A stretch of DNA of 64,000 nucleotides from Billgrantia bachuensis (GTDB lineage: Bacteria; Pseudomonadota; Gammaproteobacteria; Pseudomonadales; Halomonadaceae). Made by a program: the position numbers and the translations under genes. Positions 43,038 to 51,500 of the stretch are shown here, in pieces. The stretch is from NCBI RefSeq assembly GCF_011742165.1, contig NZ_JAAQTO010000006.1:1-64000 (forward strand), given 5' to 3'. The notes below the pieces were generated by a model. It was not told the DNA's origin and made no database searches. It saw only the letters and a program-made list of their open reading frames with translations. Numbering within the stretch: position 1 is the first letter of the stretch; every line of letters starts with the position of its first letter.

Positions 43038-43074
43038 GGAGCTCCTGTAAGCTCAAGGCGCAATAAGATCCCAA

Positions 43075-44247
43075 TCAATCAACGGCAAGCGACATTACCT
43101 CGGACAGCACCCGGCAAGTGAGATCAATCTCCGCCTCGGTGAGCGTAGGATGGCAGAGAAACATCAGGCTGGTCCTGCCCAACTCCCTCGCCACCGGCAG
43201 ACCTTCAGGCGGCTGCCAACCGGTTCCGTCAAAGGCCTTTTCCAGATAAATTTCGGAACAGGAACCACTGTAGCAAGGCACGCCGCGGGAAACGATCTCA
43301 TCAATGATGCGATCCCGATCCCAGCCCTCGGCTAGCGTCTCCGGTTCAATGAATACGTAGCACTTATAGGCAGCATGCTGAATGTGCTCGGGAGGAGTCG
43401 GCACCCGCAACCCCGAACAGTGCCTGGCAGCATCCCAGATGCGCTGGGCATTGTGCCGGCGCTTCTCCGACCATTCCGCCAAGCGACGCAGCTGCAACCT
43501 TCCGATGGCCGCCTGCATCTCGGTGAGCCGCCAGTTCGTACCGAAGTGATGATGCAGCCAACGAAACCCGGAAGGATGTCGTTCCTGGTGTACGGCATCC
43601 CAGCTCTTGCCATGATCCTTGTAGGACCACATGCGCCGCCAGAGATCCGGGTCGTTGGTCGTTACCATTCCACCCTCACCACCTGTCGTCAGGATCTTGT
43701 CCTGACAGAAGGACCAACAACCAACTTTCGCGATGGACCCGACAGCGCGGCCTCGATGGCGCGCCCCGTGAGCCTGTGCACAGTCCTCTACCACATCGAT
43801 ACCGTTGCGCGCCAGCGCCATGAGGCCGTCCATGTCGCAAGGCCACCCCGCCAGGTGAACCGCAATGATGGCCCTTGTGTGCGGGGTGATCTTGGCCGCA
43901 ACGGTGGCGAGTGTGATGTTCTGGGAGTCGCGATCGACGTCGGCAAAGACCGGCGTCGCTCCCACGGCAACGACGCAGGAAGCAGAAGCCATGAAGGTGC
44001 GGGAGGTCACGATGACTTCGTCACCAGGGCCGATGCCCAGCCCACGCAGCGCCAGTTCGAGGGCGACCGTGCCATTGCTGACCGCGATGGCGTACTCGCA
44101 GCCAGATGCCATGGCAAACTCCTGCTCGAATAGCCGCCCTTCGTTACCGGTCCAGTAGTTGACCTTGTTGGAGAGGAGCACCTGCTCGACCGCTTTGGCT
44201 TCTTCCAGGGTGAAGGAGGGCCATGGGGAAAAGTGAGTGTTCAACAT
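43075..44247 (-). CDS. DegT/DnrJ/EryC1 sugar aminotransferase
   Basis: PLP aminotransferase of about 390 residues that aminates keto sugars of nucleotide diphosphates. The PLP lysine is in WSFCQDKILTTGGEGGMV, and SNGTVALELALRGLGIGPGDEVI marks the family. The ATG at 44247 has AAGGGA eight bases upstream and is preferred over the ATG at 44268. With the dehydratase at 40177 it could make a UDP-2-acetamido-4-amino-trideoxyhexose (PglE-like step). It lies 38 bases after the ATP-grasp gene. Confidence 0.9.
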   Translation of the reverse strand: MLNTHFSPWPSFTLEEAKAVEQVLLSNKVNYWTGNEGRLFEQEFAMASGCEYAIAVSNGTVALELALRGLGIGPGDEVIVTSRTFMASASCVVAVGATPVFADVDRDSQNITLATVAAKITPHTRAIIAVHLAGWPCDMDGLMALARNGIDVVEDCAQAHGARHRGRAVGSIAKVGCWSFCQDKILTTGGEGGMVTTNDPDLWRRMWSYKDHGKSWDAVHQERHPSGFRWLHHHFGTNWRLTEMQAAIGRLQLRRLAEWSEKRRHNAQRIWDAARHCSGLRVPTPPEHIQHAAYKCYVFIEPETLAEGWDRDRIIDEIVSRGVPCYSGSCSEIYLEKAFDGTGWQPPEGLPVARELGRTSLMFLCHPTLTEAEIDLTCRVLSEVMSLAVD

Positions 44248-44285
44248 AAATAATTCCCTTCGATTCATGAATGCCGGCGATGCCG

Positions 44286-45254
44286 CTACTTGTCGAGCGG
44301 CACCAATACCTTGGCGTCGTAACGCAGCATTAAAAGATCCTGCTGCCAGCTATCGAAGCTCTCGATCTGTTGATCCAGGAGATATTCGCGGATCAGCCAA
44401 TCGGGGTAGTTGGCACCGGCGGCATCGGCCAGTGGGAAGCCGCCTCCAAAACGCGGATTGATTTCGAACGCCTTGATGCTCCGGGTAACGGGATGGTAGA
44501 AGAGCTGTACGGTGATGCAGCCGCGTGCACCGTTCAATCGCTTGAGCCGCTTGGCCAGATAGTCGTATACGTACCCTCTGCGGGTTATCCCTTTGCTGAC
44601 TTCACCGCCTCGCACCTCAAGACGCTGCCTCGGTACGAGACAGCGCATGTTTCCATGCCGGTCATAGTAAGCGTCGATAGTGTATTCGTCGTAATCCTTA
44701 CCGATCGGCTCCATGAAGATGTTTCGCTCGTCTTCGAGCATGGAGCGACTGAGACGATCCGGTCCGGAGACAAGGAAGGCTCCCTTGCCACTACTGCCAT
44801 CGTAAGGCTTGCAGAAACAAGGGAAAGCCAGGGCGTCACGTGAATAGACATCAGGCGTATCGATCCCGATCGACTTGAACACCTTGACAGTGAGTCGCTT
44901 GTCCCGACAACGCGCTATCAATTTTGCATCCGAGATAACGGGTTGAATCGATTCTTCAAGAAATCGATACCGGTACCACGAAAGAGCCATCAGCTCGGTA
45001 TCGATCGTAGGGACCACCAGCCCGACCTGTTGCTCTCGACACAGTGCAAGCAAAGCGTCGATATAACCGGGATCGGAAACTCGAGGTATGTCGAAGCAAG
45101 AATCAGCCAAGTGGCAGGCAGCAGAGTAGCGAGAGGCTGTATCGGCCGCCAATACCTTGGCTAGAGGCAGATGGAAGCTCAGCGACTTGCGGAAGGACTC
45201 CAGCAACTCGACGCGTCGCCCCGCTGAAAGGAGGAGAATGTTCTGACGTCTCAT
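44286..45254 (-). CDS. ATP-grasp ligase, CarB-like, sugar-locus type
   Basis: ATP-grasp enzyme of 322 residues. An N-terminal pre-ATP-grasp domain (NILLLSAGRRVELLESFRKSL) is followed by the ATP-grasp core (about 110-300) with FCKPYDGSSGKGAFLV and the metal-binding FEINPRFGGGFPLADAAG. Such enzymes join a carboxylate to an amine at the cost of ATP. Its start overlaps the stop of the phosphoglycosyl transferase (ATGA), and the aminotransferase follows. The likely substrate is therefore the new 4-amino group of a sugar. In Neisseria PglB2 an ATP-grasp domain is fused to the same kind of transferase and serves the glyceramido sugar. The acyl donor here is unknown. Confidence 0.8.
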   Translation of the reverse strand: MRRQNILLLSAGRRVELLESFRKSLSFHLPLAKVLAADTASRYSAACHLADSCFDIPRVSDPGYIDALLALCREQQVGLVVPTIDTELMALSWYRYRFLEESIQPVISDAKLIARCRDKRLTVKVFKSIGIDTPDVYSRDALAFPCFCKPYDGSSGKGAFLVSGPDRLSRSMLEDERNIFMEPIGKDYDEYTIDAYYDRHGNMRCLVPRQRLEVRGGEVSKGITRRGYVYDYLAKRLKRLNGARGCITVQLFYHPVTRSIKAFEINPRFGGGFPLADAAGANYPDWLIREYLLDQQIESFDSWQQDLLMLRYDAKVLVPLDK

Positions 45255-45871
45255 GGATTCCTGTCCAATGAACGAGCATTGCGAGAGCCGTTGAAACGCG
45301 GGGTGATCTCGTGGCTTCTGGCGGCGATACCTTCCCGAGCCAGTACCTTTGTCACGGTCAGAAGAAGAATCTTGATGTCGAGCCACAGCGAGTGATGCTC
45401 GACATACCACACATCAAGACGGAACTTCTCCTCCCAGCTCAAATTGTTACGCCCGTTGATCTGAGCCCAGCCGGTTATGCCCGGGCGCACCTCGTGCCGA
45501 CGGTACTGGACCGGGCTGTAGAGAGGAAGATATTCCATCAAAAGCGGCCGGGGCCCGACCAGGCTCATCTCGCCCTTGAGAACATTCCAGAGTTCGGGCA
45601 GCTCGTCCAGACTCGTCGCCCGTAATTTCTTGCCAAATCGAGTCAAACGCTTGTCCGAGGGGAGTAATACGCCATCGACATCACGCGCATCAAGCATGGT
45701 GCGGAACTTGAACATCCGGAAAGGTCGCCCTTGGAGACCGGGACGCACCTGACTGAACAGCACGGGAGCGCCGAGCTTGAGTCTGATCAGAGCAGCAATC
45801 GCAAGCATAAGCGGCGACAGGACGATCAACAGGACCGCGGCAACGCTGATATCGAAGAGACGCTTGAGCAT
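45251..45871 (-). CDS. PglC-type phosphoglycosyl transferase
   Basis: Monotopic bacterial sugar transferase of 206 residues. N-terminal hydrophobic helix [29 protein letters not shown], then MFKFRTM, the catalytic stretch [29 protein letters not shown] and [16 protein letters not shown]. It loads the first sugar phosphate onto undecaprenyl phosphate. The ATG at 45871 is chosen because it begins the conserved helix. This start lies 46 bases inside the end of the upstream GT4 gene, and the stop overlaps the ATP-grasp gene, so the three are tightly coupled. Confidence 0.92.
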   Translation of the reverse strand: MLKRLFDISVAAVLLIVLSPLMLAIAALIRLKLGAPVLFSQVRPGLQGRPFRMFKFRTMLDARDVDGVLLPSDKRLTRFGKKLRATSLDELPELWNVLKGEMSLVGPRPLLMEYLPLYSPVQYRRHEVRPGITGWAQINGRNNLSWEEKFRLDVWYVEHHSLWLDIKILLLTVTKVLAREGIAARSHEITPRFNGSRNARSLDRNP

Positions 45872-46995
45872 GAAATTCCCATCTCCTTGAGCATGACGGC
45901 GTTGACCTTGCACACGTCGTATTTCCGCAGTGCTTGCTCGCGTGAGCGCTTCCCCATGGTGGAGATGAGCTGCGGCGACTCAATGAAGGCGCGCATGGCG
46001 TTTGTTAGCTCAGTGGCATTCTGAGGTGGCACCAGATAGCCATTCTCCCCGTCGACGACCGTCTCGCGGCAACCGGGAGTGTCAGTGGTAATAATGGGAC
46101 GTCCCATTGACAGAGCTTCGAGAATCGTTCTGGGAATACCCTCGCGGTAGAAGGAAGGTAGTACGAAGACACTAGCGTTACCCAGTGCATCACGTACGTC
46201 ATCCAGCTTGCCCAAATAGTTGATGACACCATCCTGTATCCAGCGGTCGAGTTCTTGGGCGGTAATGGAATTCGGGTTACTGTCGAGATCGCCGACCAGT
46301 GTGAAAACGGCAGCGGGGTATTCGGCCTTGAGGCGATAAGCCGCCTCTGCGTATTCACGAATTCCCTTGTCGATCAATAGCCGAGCGATCAGAAGAAACT
46401 CGACTTGCCGAGGGTAGGCACACGGCACGTAGTGGTCGATGTCGACGCCGGAACCGTTGACAACCACGGAAGGAACAGACCCATTGATTATGTTCCGATC
46501 GCGAAAAAGAGCCTGATCGTCAGGGTTCTGAAAGAAAACCTTGTTGGCAAAACGCAACGAATGCCGATAGAGTTTGGCTGCAATACAGCCAATGAAGCGT
46601 GTTTTAGCTGTTTGCCCATAGCTGGAGAAACAATAACCCAATCCCGTAATCAGTGCATATCGCCTCGGGCAACGTACCAGGACTGCAGCAAAAGTCCCAA
46701 AAATTACGGGTTTGATCGTATAGCCCATCACATATTCGGGCCTGATGGACCACATGAGACGTACCAGCTCTACCAGCGTGCGCATATCATGGAAAGGATT
46801 AATTCCGGTACGACTGAGGTAGACGTCATGGGCTTTTGCCCCCATTTGTACCAGCTTCGTGTGTGTCAGGCCGTCCTTGCTGAGATCCGGTGCGGCAGCA
46901 TGTACTTCAAATCCACTCGCAATCAGATCCTTGATGAGATGGCCACGAAAGTTGATCAGCGATCCTGGTGCGCCGGCCACGATAAGGAATTTCAT
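45826..46995 (-). CDS. GT4 glycosyltransferase, PglA-like
   Basis: Cytosolic retaining glycosyltransferase of 389 residues, GT-B fold. The N-terminal domain has GAPGSLINFRGHLIKDLIASG and MGYTIKPVIFGTFAA, a pattern typical of the PglA group that adds HexNAc to a lipid-linked first sugar. The C-terminal domain carries the E-x7-E motif (YREGIPRTILEALSMG). The ATG at 46995 begins the conserved sequence and its ribosome site lies in the stop region of the previous gene (1 base apart). The last 15 codons overlap the phosphoglycosyl transferase. Confidence 0.9.
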   Translation of the reverse strand: MKFLIVAGAPGSLINFRGHLIKDLIASGFEVHAAAPDLSKDGLTHTKLVQMGAKAHDVYLSRTGINPFHDMRTLVELVRLMWSIRPEYVMGYTIKPVIFGTFAAVLVRCPRRYALITGLGYCFSSYGQTAKTRFIGCIAAKLYRHSLRFANKVFFQNPDDQALFRDRNIINGSVPSVVVNGSGVDIDHYVPCAYPRQVEFLLIARLLIDKGIREYAEAAYRLKAEYPAAVFTLVGDLDSNPNSITAQELDRWIQDGVINYLGKLDDVRDALGNASVFVLPSFYREGIPRTILEALSMGRPIITTDTPGCRETVVDGENGYLVPPQNATELTNAMRAFIESPQLISTMGKRSREQALRKYDVCKVNAVMLKEMGISCSSVSSISALPRSC

Positions 46996-46996
46996 A

Positions 46997-48142
46997 CTAT
47001 TCTCTCGCCTCCATGCAGTTTGACCACAAGTCATCGAAAGCAGCTACCATTCGGTCGATAGTGAAATGCGTCCTTATATGCTCCGCCGAGGAACGGCGAC
47101 GTTGTGCCCAAAGCGAAGGGGAGGTTTCGCGCTCTTTGATTGCCTGATGTATGGCATCGGCAAGTTTCTTGGAATCACGCGGGGGGACAACCCACCCCCA
47201 CTTACCAATAATCATTGACGTGTCTCCAACGTCCGTGCCGACACAGGGTGTACCACATGCCATCGCCTCAGCGATCACGTTGGGAAAAGCCTCGCCAAAT
47301 GAACTCGAGAGAACGTGCAGGTCAAGAGCGTTCATGACTGTCGGAATATCCGATCGCAACCCCAGAAGTTTAACTTCGTGCTGAAGATCAAACTTCTCGA
47401 TCCACCTTACGAGCGTCTCATTGTCAGCGTCTAGATCGGCACCTACCAGTAGGCAGCGAAAGTCCACACCTCGCGCTTTGAGATCAACCAAAGCTCTCAG
47501 TAAATTTTCGTGATCTTTCTGTGCATTGAAGCGCCCAACCATACCCAAGATGGGCAAATGCAGTTCGCTATCAGAAAGAAATATCTGACGCGCCCCCCTA
47601 TTCTCCATATAGGGATAAAAATCAGAAAGGTCGTAACCGTTGGGGATCACGATCAACTTTTCGGAACGATATCCAAGGGATTCATGCACACGCGCCGCTT
47701 CGTGCGCACAGCAGACGATTCTGCATGGAACCAACCCGGACAACGAGGCGCACAGCCTAGCGGTCAAAATAGATGAGCGAGAGCTCTTGCCGGGTTCAAG
47801 TGTCGTATGTCGAATGCCCCAGCAGACATGACGAACTCCGGCAAGACGAGCACAAACACCGCCAATCAGATCTGGATGGTACATCCACGTCTGGACGACA
47901 TCCGGGCGATACGATCTTAAAAGTCTCCAGAGAGCCAGAAACCCCTTTAATAGACCGCCCCGTCGGGTAAAATCCAACGCCTCGACAACAATGCCTTGTT
48001 CAATTAGCCTTGCCTCTAACGCCCCACCACCGATCATGGCAACCACGGTATGCTTGTTATTCGTGTCGCGCATGCATAGGCGGCAGAGTGCCGACTGAGC
48101 GCCACCAGGGTAGAGACTGGTAATGATGTGGAAGATATGCAT
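46997..48142 (-). CDS. GT4 glycosyltransferase
   Basis: GT-B retaining glycosyltransferase of 381 residues: N-terminal FHIITSLYPGGAQSALCRL, and the C-terminal domain with VGRFNAQKDHENLLRAL and the E-x7-E motif (GEAFPNVIAEAMACGTP). Sugar specificity unknown. The ATG at 48142 begins the conserved part; AAGGTGAT lies 11 bases upstream. It follows the TupA-like gene by 43 bases. Confidence 0.9.
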   Translation of the reverse strand: MHIFHIITSLYPGGAQSALCRLCMRDTNNKHTVVAMIGGGALEARLIEQGIVVEALDFTRRGGLLKGFLALWRLLRSYRPDVVQTWMYHPDLIGGVCARLAGVRHVCWGIRHTTLEPGKSSRSSILTARLCASLSGLVPCRIVCCAHEAARVHESLGYRSEKLIVIPNGYDLSDFYPYMENRGARQIFLSDSELHLPILGMVGRFNAQKDHENLLRALVDLKARGVDFRCLLVGADLDADNETLVRWIEKFDLQHEVKLLGLRSDIPTVMNALDLHVLSSSFGEAFPNVIAEAMACGTPCVGTDVGDTSMIIGKWGWVVPPRDSKKLADAIHQAIKERETSPSLWAQRRRSSAEHIRTHFTIDRMVAAFDDLWSNCMEARE

Positions 48143-48185
48143 GACAGAAAAATCACCTTCATGGCAAGTTAAGTTCTTTATTATT

Positions 48186-49055
48186 CTAAGTGGCAGGATC
48201 AAGCTCCCATAACCGACCTAACCACTTATCATATATAATGGAAGAAAACCTGCCTCTTCCAGAAGCATGCGCAAAAGTTATTTCACCGAAATATATATTT
48301 CCGTCAATATTGTAAAGGTCAACTCTGGCATGTGAAAAAGGGAGTGCGAGCAACTTTGCAATTTCAAGCATCTTGCCGTACCCAGGCGGACGTATTATGC
48401 TGGTTCTAAGGCAAGGCTGCTTCCAGGAAAAAGGCAACCACTCAAGCGACTCATTAAAAAAGGAACGATGCAACATCCTGTGGCGGTCGTAATCCATTTG
48501 CAGTATTACTGTCTGCTTGCTACCGTCACGACTATTAAATACATGGAATTTGTAGTCACAAGGATCAGAGCCATCAGCCATACGCAGCTTTCGCTCAACA
48601 AGCACCCTTGGCTTTATATGACTGTACCAAGGCTCCTGTTTTACCTTTCCATAGTCCTCAGAAAGCTGCTGATTAATATTGCGGCAAACTCTACGGATGG
48701 CTTCTTCATTATCATCAGCCTCGAGAAACTGAACTGGACCAGAGTTGTGGTTTGCCTTAACGACCAAAGGACCATAATCTGTCATTAGCTGCTTGGCTTG
48801 TTTGGGCGTGATTGTTTCGCCAATGAAAACGCTGTCAATGATGTGTTCGCGTCCAATTTTTTCGGCCACATACTCTTTCACCGCAACCTTGTCAGAGCAT
48901 GTAACAAATAGTGAATTTTTCCAATACAGCTTCCTGTAGTTTACTTTCTGGTTATAAGTGACTGGTTTGTTGAACTGAGGATAATAACCAGCGCGCAGCA
49001 TGAAGGCAGCTCTTTCGCGAATGCCAACAGGAACCAGGCGATAGATTTTTTTCAT
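48186..49055 (-). CDS. TupA-like ATP-grasp protein
   Basis: Protein of 289 residues that I match to the TupA-like ATP-grasp family, named for a protein of teichuronopeptide synthesis in alkaliphilic Bacillus. Typical pieces: FNKPVTYNQKVNYRKLYW near the start, DKVAVKEYVAEKIG, LVVKANHNSG, the acidic PCDYKFHVFN segment and a C-terminal VDLYNIDGNIYFGEITFAHASG. These proteins may attach an amino acid or carboxylate to a sugar. The ATG has GGGAGGA nine bases upstream. Composition is more AT-rich than the housekeeping genes. Confidence 0.82.
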   Translation of the reverse strand: MKKIYRLVPVGIRERAAFMLRAGYYPQFNKPVTYNQKVNYRKLYWKNSLFVTCSDKVAVKEYVAEKIGREHIIDSVFIGETITPKQAKQLMTDYGPLVVKANHNSGPVQFLEADDNEEAIRRVCRNINQQLSEDYGKVKQEPWYSHIKPRVLVERKLRMADGSDPCDYKFHVFNSRDGSKQTVILQMDYDRHRMLHRSFFNESLEWLPFSWKQPCLRTSIIRPPGYGKMLEIAKLLALPFSHARVDLYNIDGNIYFGEITFAHASGRGRFSSIIYDKWLGRLWELDPAT

Positions 49056-49090
49056 GACATAATTCCTCCCAGATTAGAACCAGGATAAAA

Positions 49091-50038
49091 CTACCGACTT
49101 AAGGAATAGCGCCTATGAAGGGATTCGAGAAATTCAAAAGGCAACAAAGAAATCAGGAACCACTTGCTGCAAAAAAACAGATCCACTTCCCAGAAGAAAC
49201 ACCTGCGAAGCTCAGATGGCTTTATGGGAGAATTAATTTTATTCATTTCAAGCCAGGCGTATTTCACCATTTTATTGGCATATCTCTTTAATATTCTCGA
49301 CTGCTTTTCATCGATATAGGGTTCCAAGTCGCTCACCATTTCATGGAACAGACGCATCGAAGGAACACTATTGCGAGAAACAAAGGAAGCTTGACGATAG
49401 GAAATAGAAGCGACATGAGGCGACCAAACCATGCGCTTCATTCTTGCCAAGAGCTCTACCCATGTATAAAGGTCACCTGAACGCTCGGTACGTCCCTCCG
49501 GGAAAATGGAGCTTCGGTAGAGTGCATCCCGTTTTACTAGGATCGAATTGGTACCCATGGCCCGCAACCCTTTGCAAGCAAACTCAAGGTAGTCGGATAG
49601 GTAAAGTATCTGCGGGCCATGATCAATAAATCGTTTTGCAAAAGGATCCAGCTTCTTCGTACCGCCTACATCACTCATCCGGGCGGCACTGACAATGGAA
49701 ATATCTGGAAACTCGCTGGCGATTCGCATTGATTGAGTTAGATGCTCAGGAAACCAAGCGTCATCGGCATCAAGCAAAGCAATCCAGCTTCCCCGGGCTT
49801 CGCGAATGCCATAGTTCCGCGCGGCATAGCCCCCAGGGCCGGGTTGCGGACGGTGCAGTACACGAATTCTCGAATCCTTGAATTCTGCCACTTTCTGCAT
49901 GCTGCGGTCAGTGGAAGCATCATCGACGATGATGAGTTCAAAGTCTGTGTATGTCTGGGCCAATGCTGACTTAATCGCTCGTGAAACGTAATTTTCCTTG
50001 TTGTATACAGGTACTACTATGGAAATTAGCGTACTCAT
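49091..50038 (-). CDS. GT2 glycosyltransferase
   Basis: Family 2 inverting glycosyltransferase of 315 residues: VPVYNKENYVSRAIKSALAQ, VDDASTDRS and the metal-binding LDADDAWFPEHL. The C-terminal third lacks membrane helices but is basic and aromatic, as in membrane-associated members. The ATG has AAAGGAAGG upstream. It lies between the Wzy-like gene (50 bases) and the TupA-like gene (35 bases). Sugar unknown. Confidence 0.9.
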   Translation of the reverse strand: MSTLISIVVPVYNKENYVSRAIKSALAQTYTDFELIIVDDASTDRSMQKVAEFKDSRIRVLHRPQPGPGGYAARNYGIREARGSWIALLDADDAWFPEHLTQSMRIASEFPDISIVSAARMSDVGGTKKLDPFAKRFIDHGPQILYLSDYLEFACKGLRAMGTNSILVKRDALYRSSIFPEGRTERSGDLYTWVELLARMKRMVWSPHVASISYRQASFVSRNSVPSMRLFHEMVSDLEPYIDEKQSRILKRYANKMVKYAWLEMNKINSPIKPSELRRCFFWEVDLFFCSKWFLISLLPFEFLESLHRRYSLSR

Positions 50039-50088
50039 GGCTACCTTCCTTTAAGAATTAGGATAAATAAATTACGTAACGCTGAGCA

Positions 50089-51420
50089 TTAAGCGGCAGC
50101 AATTTTGTTACCAGAGGAATGCAAATTGGCGTATCTGTAGCAGAGCCCCACTCCTACAACCAGCCACATAAGCCTTGCCGAATAGCCTTTAAAGATAAAT
50201 GGCTCCTTGTATTCAGCAATAAACATGATGATCATGAACACAAGCCAAAAACTCTTGTAATGCGTTACGTGGTAGACGCATTTACCCAGAAAGGCCACAA
50301 AAATGTAGAACGCGATAGCCACGGGAATACCTAGCGCAGTGAACATTCGCATGTAGCCGAGATCCACACTGCCCTTTAATCCAAAGTCACCACTATGCAC
50401 GCCAACACCGAACAGCAGCTTAGGCCACTCATTCGGAATATTTATCATTCTCGCCAAAGCTGCCGTGGTGCCTTCCTGTTGGACGCCCTCTATACCTCGA
50501 TATAAGAAATTTATAGAATAGGAGAGGACGTTTTCAGGAAACAGGAAAGCAAAGACGGGGGGTACAGCCATGACAATTCCAGCAATAGTGGCATAAAGGA
50601 GTAATCGGCGAAGCGACAGTTTCTCCCTTGAAAGAATGAAGTTAAGAACGTGAAATAAAGCGATACCTATAATCGCCACCACAATACCTGTACGGCCAAT
50701 GAACAGAAGAGAAGTAAATATGGTCACCGAAGCGGTAACAAAATAAAGAAAGCCTATTTTTTTCTTTATATAAAGCGCCTGCAGCAGTATCAAGACCGTG
50801 CCATGGAAGAGGGACAGATTTGCCGCCCCGCCTGAAGCTATACCTCTCAGACGGAACTCTCTGTTCAAGTAATCTATATTAGCATTTTCCGGCTGATAAA
50901 GCATCGATTCAATAAAAGCTCGAAATGGCGGTAAATTGTATTCGACAAGAATGACCAAAGCATTCAAAAATACTATAAAAGCCACAAGCTTGAAGCACAA
51001 AGTCAAGACCTGATCCATGTCCAGCGACTTAATTACCAACGACAAGGCCAAAACATAACCGAGCAATATGTAGAGAGCGACCTGTATCATATAGGTCAAG
51101 AATGTCGTAGCAAAAACTTCGGTATAGAAAATGAAAATAGTTAAATTATACAGACAAAAGAAACAAAGCCCTATAAAAGTTACAACCAAAGGTACCTGTT
51201 GCATTGCCTTGAGAGTAATAGCTGGGTGCGATACCAGTAACATCACGATAGACAGCATGCCACCGTGAAGCACGGCAGCTCGCAAATCAAAATATGGGCT
51301 CAATAGATAAAGGTACAGGAACAGTGTCAGCCAGCAGATATGCGTAGAGCTAATTCCGTGTATATAACGAAGCCCTCCGCGAATGCTATCTACGTCTGCT
51401 GTTTTAGTCGTATATTTCAC
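50089..51420 (-). CDS. Wzy-like polysaccharide polymerase
   Basis: Polytopic protein of 443 residues with about 11-12 predicted helices and a larger loop late in the chain (YRGIEGVQQEGTTAALARMINIPNEWPKLLFGVGVHSGDFG). The layout and the NIPNEWPKLLFGVG-type segment fit O-antigen/exopolysaccharide polymerases; sequence identity in this family is low, so the call rests on topology and position. The start codon is GTG (51420) with AAGGTGG upstream. AT-rich like its neighbours. Confidence 0.75.
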   Translation of the reverse strand: MKYTTKTADVDSIRGGLRYIHGISSTHICWLTLFLYLYLLSPYFDLRAAVLHGGMLSIVMLLVSHPAITLKAMQQVPLVVTFIGLCFFCLYNLTIFIFYTEVFATTFLTYMIQVALYILLGYVLALSLVIKSLDMDQVLTLCFKLVAFIVFLNALVILVEYNLPPFRAFIESMLYQPENANIDYLNREFRLRGIASGGAANLSLFHGTVLILLQALYIKKKIGFLYFVTASVTIFTSLLFIGRTGIVVAIIGIALFHVLNFILSREKLSLRRLLLYATIAGIVMAVPPVFAFLFPENVLSYSINFLYRGIEGVQQEGTTAALARMINIPNEWPKLLFGVGVHSGDFGLKGSVDLGYMRMFTALGIPVAIAFYIFVAFLGKCVYHVTHYKSFWLVFMIIMFIAEYKEPFIFKGYSARLMWLVVGVGLCYRYANLHSSGNKIAAA

Positions 51421-51500
51421 GGCATTCCACCTTCAACATATCTGCGGAAGATAAGCTCCCAAAGCCTGATGGTTGTCCACCAGGCCGTGGCGGGCCGTTG

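Noticed and set aside
51421..51500. Small hairpin between wzc and the Wzy-like gene
   Set aside because: Only a four-pair stem without a T run; not enough to call a terminator.
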